Shown piece by piece: positions 1 to 6,123 of a stretch of 6,123 nt of DNA (the first letter of the stretch is position 1; each line of letters opens with the position of its first letter). Location: the NCBI GenBank assembly GCA_025061245.1, contig JANZKD010000252.1, positions 1 through 6,123 of the forward strand. The letters run 5' to 3'. The notes under the pieces are model-generated. The model saw only the letters and a list, made by a program, of their open reading frames with translations, had not been told where the DNA came from and searched no databases. The translations under genes and the position numbers were made by a program. Source of the DNA: Candidatus Culexmicrobium profundum. GTDB lineage: Archaea > Thermoproteota > Methanomethylicia > Culexarchaeales > Culexmicrobiaceae.

Positions 1-1602
1 GAAAATGGTGTTAATAATAACGTCTCTAGTTTGTCCTAATCGCCATACTCTTCCCATTCTCTGTTCTAGTTTAATGGGTGACCATGGGATCTCATAGTTT
101 ATAACGACGCTGGCAACTTGTAAATTTAATCCTTCAGATGCTACATCAGTTGCCACCATAACCTTGCATTCTGGGTCTTTTTCAAATCTACGTCTCCTAA
201 TCCTAAACTTCCTTTCATCACTTACTTCATCACTTGTCATTCTAATGACGGCATGGCTTCCTAGTTCATTCACTAGTGCATTATAAACGTAGTTAACAGT
301 ATCCTTATATTCGCTGAATACGATGACTTTTCTTCCTTGCTTCAAATATGCTTTAACTAGAAGCTTTACTGCCTTCAATCGGCTGTCATTTTCCGATATT
401 CTTTTCGCTAGGTCAAATAATTTCCTTAAAGTTTCCTCATCTTCTTCTGAAAGAATTACTGAGCATTTAGCTGCAAACTTATTCAATACTTCGTCAGGTT
501 CAAGACTAACATCTTCATAGTAATCTGAATAGTCATCAAAGCTTAAACCAAAGATTGCATCAGCAACACTTGCAGCTTCATCTTCAAAATCCTCTAAAAA
601 TGCTAAGGCATCCTCCATTTGTCTTAGGAATTCAGCTCTCTTCTTCAACATATTCTCCATAGTTCTCATGGCTGCATATGGGCTGGAAGATGCTCTCTTG
701 AATATTAATGCAGTAAGAAGACCGAGGGCTTTAGCCTCTTTACCTATCCTCTCATAAAATTCCCTTAACTTAGTTCTAAGAAATCTAATTAATAGAGTGT
801 GATATTCTTGCTCTTCTATTGTTGCAGGAGTCACAATAGCTTCCAATCGACAGTCAGTAAAGATTTTTCTTCCCTCATATAGTTCGTTTATGTCAGTTTT
901 ACTTCTTCTAAAAATCAAGACATTATGAGTTAAACTATAGAACCTTACATTGTCAAGATATTTTCCAGGTAATAGGTATGGATCAAGTATTCTCAACCTA
1001 GATAAGTAATCTTCAGGATCACCTCTATGGGGAGTTGCAGATAAAAGTAATACGTGTCGATCTGGAAAATTACCTATCAAACCTTCACCAATCTTCTTAA
1101 ATCTTTCAGTATCCTTACCTAACCTATGCGCTTCATCAACTATTATCATATCCCAATCTACTTTTTTAACATGTTCAAAGTATGGATCACGCTTAATTAA
1201 ATCCATAGACGCGATATATATTCCATCAGGGAAACCTTCATAGACTAGGTAATTAATAGTATCTCTTTCAATTCTCTTAATCCAACGATCAAATCTAATT
1301 CTCTTCAGCTCCATAATCCACTGTTGAACTAATATTCTTGGAACAAGCACCAGAACTTTTCGAACAATTCCAAGCCGCCACATCTTCCTCAATATAGCTA
1401 AAGCTGTTATAGTTTTTCCCAACCCAATTTCATCTGCAATTAAAGTCCTTAATGGTTTCCTAAGCATAGTTCTAGCAGTAAACTCAACTTGGTGTAGATA
1501 GGGTATGATTGTTCGTTTAGCTTCTGGAATTAGATAATTAAAGAATGGATTATAATTTTCATATATATCCAAGATCTTTCTTACTATCTCCATCTCAGAC
1601 AT
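1..1602 (-). CDS. SNF2/HepA-type superfamily-2 DNA helicase (C-terminus beyond the left edge)
   Basis: The frame opens at an ATG at 1602-1600, just after an in-frame stop at 1614-1612, and stays open to base 1, giving 534 residues with the C-terminus missing. Helicase motifs appear in order: a Q-motif-like HQ at residues 37-38, Walker A DEIGLGKT (57-64), Walker B DEAH (156-159), motif III SATP (188-191), motif IV region KVIVFSEY (425-432), motif V ATDVASEGLNLQ (484-495) and motif VI QRMGRVWRLGQ (514-524). DEAH together with SEGLNLQ and RMGRVWRLGQ is typical of the HepA/RapA branch of SNF2 translocases, also used in DISARM-like and DUF1156/DUF499 defence loci. Only about 36 residues precede the core, so there is no N-terminal nuclease domain. 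An acidic linker lies at about 330-374. The ribosome site is weak (GTGA, 4 bases before ATG), and the gene starts 4 bases after the preceding stop, suggesting translational coupling. Inferred role: ATP-driven DNA translocation in a defence complex. The family call is secure; the precise role is inferred. Confidence 0.95.
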   Translation of the reverse strand, partial: MSEMEIVRKILDIYENYNPFFNYLIPEAKRTIIPYLHQVEFTARTMLRKPLRTLIADEIGLGKTITALAILRKMWRLGIVRKVLVLVPRILVQQWIMELKRIRFDRWIKRIERDTINYLVYEGFPDGIYIASMDLIKRDPYFEHVKKVDWDMIIVDEAHRLGKDTERFKKIGEGLIGNFPDRHVLLLSATPHRGDPEDYLSRLRILDPYLLPGKYLDNVRFYSLTHNVLIFRRSKTDINELYEGRKIFTDCRLEAIVTPATIEEQEYHTLLIRFLRTKLREFYERIGKEAKALGLLTALIFKRASSSPYAAMRTMENMLKKRAEFLRQMEDALAFLEDFEDEAASVADAIFGLSFDDYSDYYEDVSLEPDEVLNKFAAKCSVILSEEDEETLRKLFDLAKRISENDSRLKAVKLLVKAYLKQGRKVIVFSEYKDTVNYVYNALVNELGSHAVIRMTSDEVSDERKFRIRRRRFEKDPECKVMVATDVASEGLNLQVASVVINYEIPWSPIKLEQRMGRVWRLGQTRDVIINTIF

Positions 1603-1606
1603 ACTT

Positions 1607-2035
1607 TCACTTCACATCTAAGCCATATAAAATCTTGAATGCTTTTGATGGTCTATAGAGAAATTTGCGGCTTAAAGTACGTCGAAAAGTTTCAGTTAGT
1701 ACTGATGCCCAAAAATGAGTTTCATATAAACCTAAATTTTTAACTATTATACCTAGATCCAATGCCTTCTCAGCTTTTCTAATAGTCTGCCTAACAGCTG
1801 CATAGATCAAAAGTTTTTTAAAAATCTTTAATCTATCACTTTCAAGACTATATTTTCCTTTAGCTTCTAAATCGTTTAGAAGCGTTATTAATTCATTCTT
1901 ACTACATATGCTGAGCATGTCTGCTTCTTTAGCATTAGGTAGAGAATAAAATTCAGAAAACATAACCGGTACTCTACCACCTTTTCTTTTAACTTTACGT
2001 TTCCGAAATACTATGAATCTCTCAACAGTACTCAT
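1607..2035 (-). CDS. Unrecognised small, strongly basic protein in a defence operon
   Basis: This is a complete 142-residue protein with an ATG at 2035-2033 and a TGA at 1609-1607. I do not recognise the family. It contains about 30 Lys/Arg against about 14 Asp/Glu (net charge roughly +16). A basic cluster lies near the N-terminus (RKRKVKRK, residues 11-18), and more basic residues are spread through an apparently helical middle and C-terminal half. There is no signal peptide, membrane segment, zinc-binding Cys/His set or obvious catalytic motif. A good ribosome site, GGGTGA, ends 4 bases before the start, and the gene sits 13 bases after the ATPase stop and 4 bases before the helicase start, so it is very probably a real co-transcribed component. 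Charge and context suggest nucleic-acid binding or an adaptor between ATPase and helicase, but that is inference. Bacterial DUF1156/DUF499 loci can carry an accessory small protein (DUF3780); I see no basis in sequence for equating the two. Confidence 0.85.
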   Translation of the reverse strand: MSTVERFIVFRKRKVKRKGGRVPVMFSEFYSLPNAKEADMLSICSKNELITLLNDLEAKGKYSLESDRLKIFKKLLIYAAVRQTIRKAEKALDLGIIVKNLGLYETHFWASVLTETFRRTLSRKFLYRPSKAFKILYGLDVK

Positions 2036-2039
2036 CTAT

Positions 2040-2045
2040 TCACCC
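2040..2045 (-). promoter_or_regulatory. Ribosome binding site of the 142-residue protein
   Basis: The minus strand reads GGGTGA, then ATAG, then the ATG at 2035. GGTGA is complementary to the archaeal 16S 3' end and the 4-base spacing is normal. It supports both the reality of the small gene and the chosen start, and lies in the 13-base gap after the ATPase stop. Confidence 0.75.
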
Positions 2046-2048
2046 TAA

Positions 2049-5000
2049 TTATTTCTTCTTAAGATATAATTTAACTCCCTCTAATCCCTTGAATTCTGAA
2101 GCATGTCTTCTGTCAATTATTATTGGCTCAACAACTTTAACTTTAGCGTCAAAATCAACAATTTTAGCTTGCATATATCCAAGGTAATCTTTACAATCCT
2201 TTATCATTTGCCTCATAATATCTGGTTCAATATTCTTAAAGTTCAAGCTGATACTACTATTCTCGAGAGAAACATTGGCTCGACCGGCTTCAACAATAAT
2301 TTGTTTGCCTAAAAATCTAACTAAACCGTCGAAGGCTGTAAAGTTACTGATTTCAGCTCCAACTACTTCGAAACCAACATATTTTTCAGCTTCTCCACTA
2401 CTTATTATAATTACTTCCTCTTCTCTTCTAACAGTAACAGTCAGCTTTCTACCTATGATCTTATCTAATTTTTCAATGTAAGTTTCAATATCATACTCAT
2501 AAAGTCCCGGCTTTGAAGGTGCCTGTATTATCCATTTAGCAGTTATTGGAAGTTCCCCTTCAATTGGTTCTATAGATCCCTCTGTCACTGTCATTTTAAC
2601 CTTTCCTGACACCTCACCTACAGGGGTAACTTTCACTTCAATTTCAATTATTTCATTTGGATTTACTATGATTTCTTCTTGGCTTAGAGAGATATCAACG
2701 TCCTCTCTAATGATTTCTTCTTTCTTGATTAGGATTCCTTCCTTAAGCAACTCTTCAAAATTATCTATCTTGGCAACTTTTCCAATTGGATAGTCTCCTA
2801 AATCGGTTTTTAAGATTATTCTAACCCTCTTCTTATGATCTAATTCTTGAATTATTTTTCCATCAAGCTCTAATAGTTTCTCTATCTGCTGTTTAGCTGC
2901 TAATTTCCATGGTATAATTAAATCTGTTTCATCAATTCTACTTGGAACATTGCCTATATCACTCATTGGCAAAGATTCCTCTGCACTATAAATCTTCTTC
3001 CAATAGATTTCTTCTCCCTTACGTATTCCAATATTCAGATTCCTTACACCCTCACTAATACATTCTAAGATAGTTTCAGGTTTTACGAAAGGTAATCTTG
3101 GATTAGTGAAGAAGTAATTTATTAATTCTGAAACGGGTATTTCATGACTGCCCTCAGTTAAATTGATTCCCAATTTACTATTAAGCATAAAGTTTAGACC
3201 ATCAAAACTTAATTCCCTAGCAATCTTACCAATATCCTTCTCAGAAAGTGTATCCTCAACCAAACCAATTATAGATAAGGTAGCCATCTTAGCCCTAGTA
3301 GTTTCAAACCACTCCATCTGCCTCTCAAAATCATAGGTTGGATATGCTATCATATTGAATGCATTTACAGCATTTCTTAAAATGTATTTGTAGACATGAT
3401 TCATCTTATAATCTCTAAGCTTCTTCGCTTGAATTTCCTTTATATCCTTATCTGGGAAATGTATGTCAAGTTCTTTACTTATTTTCTCACATGCAAGCCA
3501 TCTTCTAGCATATTCTAGAAGCTTAATTATGCTTTCTTCACTATCTGGATAAGTTACAGTCACAGTATTCTTGTAAATTTTCATTCTACCATAGCTGTCC
3601 TGGTAGAGCAATTTGTATATACTGCTCTCATCTAAAGTAACTAAACTTGCAAGTAAAATGTATTCTCTAGTATCCTCTATTTCAGGTGGCTCAGGTCTAT
3701 CAATTACTCTCGCTAAAGTTGAATTGTAGATTTGTGGTGGAGGCGCTCTTCTAACACGACTTGGCTGTAAAATTTGATCTGGCGTTTTAACTAAGAGCTT
3801 CTTAACATTATCTATCAATACTCTGAAAGCTTCACTCCTACTTATCCTCCTGGCTTCATCTTCAACTAGCTCAATAACTGAAAATATGGGTGTGAACCAG
3901 TATCTTCCCCCTTCCTCCTGTAAAAAGTATAAGACATTCTTTAATTCCTCAACCAAATCATGTATGTCAACAGCTCTACAATCCAATTTTTGGAACAAAC
4001 TTTTCTCATAAGTATAAAATGATATTTCCTCCTTAGTTGGAAACATTTTTTCAGCTTTAACAGCCATTCCATGAATATATGTCTTAAGAAATATGGATAA
4101 TGCAATAATATATGCCAAGCTTGGATTAGTAGTCATTCTAACCCTTTCAAAAAGATCTCTATTAACAACAGCATCAAAAGCCTTGTATCTTGGAGTTAAA
4201 ACTAGATTCTTAATCTCTTCACTTCTCAAGTCAATATGCCATGGCATTATTAAATCATAATCCTCTCTACTCTTCCAAAGAGATCTAACAATCTTCCTTG
4301 TAATTTTCAGTGCGTCTCGTGTCTTCTCGAGTTCCGGCACCCTTGTAACTATATCATATAAAATGTTGACGTATGATGGATGGTAAGGATAATATTGAGC
4401 AATCTTTCCCCCCTCATAAATACTTCCCTCACCGAATATCTCCCTCTCTGAACTATATACTCCAAGATAATCACTTTGTGCAATAGACTTTGCATCTTCA
4501 CTTATCCCCTCAAAAATTCTCTTCTTCAAAACTTCAACAACATCACTAACAGTTAATGGAATATCATATGTAGATGTAACTCTTCCAATAGCTCTAAAGA
4601 ATGCCTTTAAGCTTGGACCATAAGGCTCTTCAAACAACTCTATCTGAACTGTTTCACCAATTTTCTTCACTTTAATAGGAAGTGTGATTATAAGTACACT
4701 ATTTGTGTCTGAAACTGCCTTAGCCAAATTTTCAATGAAAACAACTACAGCTCTACTATACTCTCTTAATTCCTTACTAGAAGACTTCTCAAATCTACTA
4801 GCATACTTGACAACTTCATCTATGAGAATAACTGTCGGCTTAGTTCCCAGTAATCTTCTCAATCTATCCACAGTTGGAACCACTCTCTTCTCATCCTCGC
4901 CTCTTAAATCATCATATCTGCCCAATTGATGAGCCAATGCACCCCAAATAGTATGAACAGAATAAATTCCCATTCTTAAGGGTCTTAAGGGACTAGGAAC

Positions 5001-5399
5001 AAGCTCCTCACTATCACAATCCAATACAACAAGTCTAACCTTATCGGCAATTTCCATAAACTTTACAGCTAAATCCCTACTAACAATCTCTAAAGCCTTA
5101 GGATTCTTAATGGCATGATAAATAGTCAATAGAGTATGCGTCTTACCTCCACCGAAAAGAGAATATAGTGGATAAATATTTCTTCCACCACGAGAACTCA
5201 AAACATTAACAATACTATTTAAAATTCTCTTCATAGAACTAGAAAGATAAGTTCTCTTAAAGAATTCAAGTGAGTCAGAATAGATGCGATGCGTCTTATT
5301 AAAATAAACCTCCCAAAGAGAAGGCGCCAACCTTTCATCCAAAGTAATATCAAAAACATCATCCCAAACCTTAACACTATCCTTTAAACCCAACCTCAC
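2049..5399 (-). CDS. DUF499-family AAA+-like P-loop ATPase (defence/DNA-modification associated)
   Basis: This is a complete protein of 1116 residues, a size usual for the family, with a TAA stop at 2051-2049. The N-terminal third holds the ATPase: Walker A SLFGGGKTHT (80-89), in the FGGGKTH form characteristic of DUF499; TIWGALAHQLG (150-160); Walker B TVILIDEVVKYA (189-200, with D194 and E195); and a sensor-1-like strand ending in TLP (239-241). YPYHP (337-341), followed by EKTRDALKITRKIV (358-371), matches the conserved YPFHP...RTRGALR region; R361 is a possible arginine finger or sensor residue. PWHIDL (386-391) fits the helical domain that follows. Residues about 904-990 look like an all-beta, Ig-like domain, followed by an alpha/beta C-terminal part (about 1000-1090). 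The family resembles the BREX ATPases BrxC/PglY. Inferred role: an ATP-dependent switch or scaffold working with the adjacent methyltransferase and helicase. The start is GTG at 5399-5397, overlapping the upstream stop by four bases; a TTG at 5393-5391 (two residues shorter) is a real alternative. Confidence 0.92.
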   Translation of the reverse strand: MRLGLKDSVKVWDDVFDITLDERLAPSLWEVYFNKTHRIYSDSLEFFKRTYLSSSMKRILNSIVNVLSSRGGRNIYPLYSLFGGGKTHTLLTIYHAIKNPKALEIVSRDLAVKFMEIADKVRLVVLDCDSEELVPSPLRPLRMGIYSVHTIWGALAHQLGRYDDLRGEDEKRVVPTVDRLRRLLGTKPTVILIDEVVKYASRFEKSSSKELREYSRAVVVFIENLAKAVSDTNSVLIITLPIKVKKIGETVQIELFEEPYGPSLKAFFRAIGRVTSTYDIPLTVSDVVEVLKKRIFEGISEDAKSIAQSDYLGVYSSEREIFGEGSIYEGGKIAQYYPYHPSYVNILYDIVTRVPELEKTRDALKITRKIVRSLWKSREDYDLIMPWHIDLRSEEIKNLVLTPRYKAFDAVVNRDLFERVRMTTNPSLAYIIALSIFLKTYIHGMAVKAEKMFPTKEEISFYTYEKSLFQKLDCRAVDIHDLVEELKNVLYFLQEEGGRYWFTPIFSVIELVEDEARRISRSEAFRVLIDNVKKLLVKTPDQILQPSRVRRAPPPQIYNSTLARVIDRPEPPEIEDTREYILLASLVTLDESSIYKLLYQDSYGRMKIYKNTVTVTYPDSEESIIKLLEYARRWLACEKISKELDIHFPDKDIKEIQAKKLRDYKMNHVYKYILRNAVNAFNMIAYPTYDFERQMEWFETTRAKMATLSIIGLVEDTLSEKDIGKIARELSFDGLNFMLNSKLGINLTEGSHEIPVSELINYFFTNPRLPFVKPETILECISEGVRNLNIGIRKGEEIYWKKIYSAEESLPMSDIGNVPSRIDETDLIIPWKLAAKQQIEKLLELDGKIIQELDHKKRVRIILKTDLGDYPIGKVAKIDNFEELLKEGILIKKEEIIREDVDISLSQEEIIVNPNEIIEIEVKVTPVGEVSGKVKMTVTEGSIEPIEGELPITAKWIIQAPSKPGLYEYDIETYIEKLDKIIGRKLTVTVRREEEVIIISSGEAEKYVGFEVVGAEISNFTAFDGLVRFLGKQIIVEAGRANVSLENSSISLNFKNIEPDIMRQMIKDCKDYLGYMQAKIVDFDAKVKVVEPIIIDRRHASEFKGLEGVKLYLKKK

Positions 5400-6123
5400 A
5401 CCTCCCCCTCAGATATAAACTTAGTCAAAGTAGTCTGCTCTCCTTCCTCCTTCTCCTTCAAACCGCTCCGCTCAAGAATCTCAATACACAAATACTTCTC
5501 AGGATCACCTCTAGGTAAAATTTCCGCCAAAATACCAGCAATAATCAAAGCCTCCCCAACAAAAGCGGGATATTCGCCCCTTAACCACTCAAGCTTCTCT
5601 CTAAAAGCCTCCCTAGGCAAAGTAATAGCATAATATTCCAACAAATGAAGAGCATCAACACTATTACTCAAAACAGGCTCAACAACATTAATGCCTCTAT
5701 CCCTCAATAAATCCTCAACACTACGCCTATCACTACCCACAGGCTCCATTAAATAAATCCTACTATCCCTCTTAACAACAAGCCTCGCATCCCTAAGATA
5801 CTTCTCATAAGCCCTAGTACCAATAGCCAACATAACAAAAGAACTCCTATCAACAACCCTCCTCCTAGCCCTAGGAGACCTAACAAACAAAGCCTTACAA
5901 AGCAAATAAAACAAACCAACAGAAGACTTAACCTCACCAGAAACTCTCAAACCCTTCCCACCAGCCAACCTACCCAAAGCCCTAGCAATAGCAACAGCAG
6001 TAGCAGGATAAACATACTCCCTAACCAAATTACCAACTGACAACTCGCCAAGTCTACCCGTAACCTTCTCAAAACCAGTATACAAACTCAAAACAGAAGA
6101 CATGGTCCCAATAAATAAATCCG
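5396..6123 (-). CDS. DUF1156-type DNA methyltransferase, C-terminal part (N-terminus beyond the right edge)
   Basis: The stop TGA is at 5398-5396. There is an ATG at 6103-6101, but the frame stays open to the window edge and reads DLFIGTM across it, so I treat the ATG as internal. The 241 visible residues resemble the C-terminal tail of DUF1156 methyltransferases. Numbered from the ATG at 6103, these are: a segment like the family's 'FFIGxxGxALEVFSRY' at the start (LFIGTMSSVLSLYTGFEKV); GELSVGNLVREYV (19-31); FYLL (65-68), as in the family's 'RFYLLWRWAYG'; ARLVVKRDSRIYLMEP (106-121), like 'GLVRKKGxxVRLLGP'; VDALHLLEYYAI (149-160); and a helical AEILPRGDPEKYLCIEIL (193-210). These are remembered family patterns, not an alignment. 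The catalytic N-terminal methyltransferase domain is not in view. DUF1156 proteins act as adenine-type DNA methyltransferases in defence loci and typically sit beside DUF499. A PIP-box-like motif occurs near the C-terminus. The gene is richer in G+C and far more G+T-biased than its operon partners. A stand-alone 235-residue protein is the less likely alternative. Confidence 0.8.
   Translation of the reverse strand, partial: DLFIGTMSSVLSLYTGFEKVTGRLGELSVGNLVREYVYPATAVAIARALGRLAGGKGLRVSGEVKSSVGLFYLLCKALFVRSPRARRRVVDRSSFVMLAIGTRAYEKYLRDARLVVKRDSRIYLMEPVGSDRRSVEDLLRDRGINVVEPVLSNSVDALHLLEYYAITLPREAFREKLEWLRGEYPAFVGEALIIAGILAEILPRGDPEKYLCIEILERSGLKEKEEGEQTTLTKFISEGEV
5399..5410 (-). promoter_or_regulatory. 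Polypurine ribosome binding site at the methyltransferase/ATPase junction
   Basis: The minus strand reads GAGGGGGAGGTG and ends in the first base of the GTG... overlap. For the GTG start at 5399, the upstream GAGGGGG part has a 4-base spacing, while the stronger GGAGG is only 1 base away. For the TTG at 5393, the full GGAGGTG has a 5-base spacing, which is better. Either way, translation of the ATPase is coupled to termination of the methyltransferase. Confidence 0.7.
5414..5437 (-). other. PIP-box-like (PCNA-binding) motif, C-terminus of the methyltransferase
   Basis: The last residues read EGEQTTLTKFISEGEV. QTTLTKFI fits the PCNA-interacting pattern Q-x-x-[LIM]-x-x-[FY]-x, with Ile where a second aromatic is usual. 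It sits in a charged, probably flexible tail (KEKEEGE precedes it), five residues from the stop, the classic position. Archaeal PIP boxes tolerate an aliphatic last residue, as in the replication factor C large subunit of Pyrococcus (QATLFDFL). The pattern is seen; binding is inferred. Confidence 0.55.

Noticed and set aside
323..520. Plus-strand open frame of 65 residues
   Set aside because: It lies entirely antisense to the helicase, whose frame carries all the expected motifs. It has low-complexity Ser/Phe/Leu composition and no ribosome site.
2103..2481. Two overlapping plus-strand open frames (2103-2312, 2275-2481)
   Set aside because: They are antisense to the C-terminal part of the DUF499 ATPase, overlap each other, and have no recognisable motif. 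They are by-products of a long coding frame on the other strand.
4684..4929. Plus-strand open frame of 81 residues
   Set aside because: It is antisense to the Walker B region of the ATPase, with Ser/Leu/Thr-rich composition typical of shadow frames.
5862..5877. Perfect 7-base inverted repeat CTCCTAG-CC-CTAGGAG, a possible hairpin or operator
   Set aside because: It lies inside coding sequence, where Arg codons AGG and nearby CCT/CTA triplets explain it. The 2-base loop is too tight for a stable hairpin, and no second copy was seen.
5749..5937. Minus-strand open frame of 62 residues, very Leu/Gly-rich, looking like a membrane peptide
   Set aside because: It is a shifted frame inside the methyltransferase gene. 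The G+T-rich coding strand there yields Leu, Val, Gly and Cys in any frame, so the hydrophobicity is an artefact.
6104..6123. TATA-like A/T run (TTTATTTATT on the minus strand) just upstream of the ATG at 6103, a possible archaeal promoter
   Set aside because: The reading frame is open through it and matches the methyltransferase family. It is too close to the ATG to be a TATA box with an ordinary start.

Overview
The window is AT-rich DNA, about one third G+C in the part I counted by hand. It carries four tightly packed genes, all on the minus strand. The proteins are rich in Lys, Glu and Ile, and Arg is mostly written AGA/AGG and Ile often ATA. The ribosome sites are GGTGA/GGAGGTG-type. Together with protein families that are common in thermophilic archaea, this suggests a (hyper)thermophilic archaeon, probably crenarchaeal or a relative. 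The exact lineage cannot be read from the sequence.

Reading in the direction of transcription (right to left), the layout is as follows. (1) 6123-5396: the C-terminal 241 residues of a protein that runs off the right edge, which I read as the tail of a DUF1156-type DNA methyltransferase. (2) 5399-2049: a complete 1116-residue DUF499-family P-loop ATPase. (3) 2035-1607: a complete, very basic 142-residue protein that I do not recognise. (4) 1602-1: an SNF2/HepA-type superfamily-2 helicase whose C-terminus is cut off by the left edge. The junctions are a 4-base overlap, a 13-base gap and a 4-base gap, so this is almost certainly one transcript. No promoter, terminator, RNA gene, CRISPR array or mobile element is visible.

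DUF1156 methyltransferase, DUF499 ATPase and SNF2-type helicase are a known combination in prokaryotic defence islands, functionally comparable to the methylase/ATPase/helicase sets of BREX and DISARM. The likely reading is a multi-gene anti-virus or DNA-modification system. The methyltransferase would mark self DNA, the large ATPase would act as a switch or assembly platform, and the helicase would translocate on or remodel DNA. No nuclease is seen here; it may lie beyond the left edge.

The points most worth attention are: a PCNA-binding (PIP-box) motif at the extreme C-terminus of the methyltransferase; the orphan basic protein between ATPase and helicase; a sharp change in base composition between the methyltransferase gene and the rest of the operon; and a lysine/arginine-free acidic linker inside the helicase.
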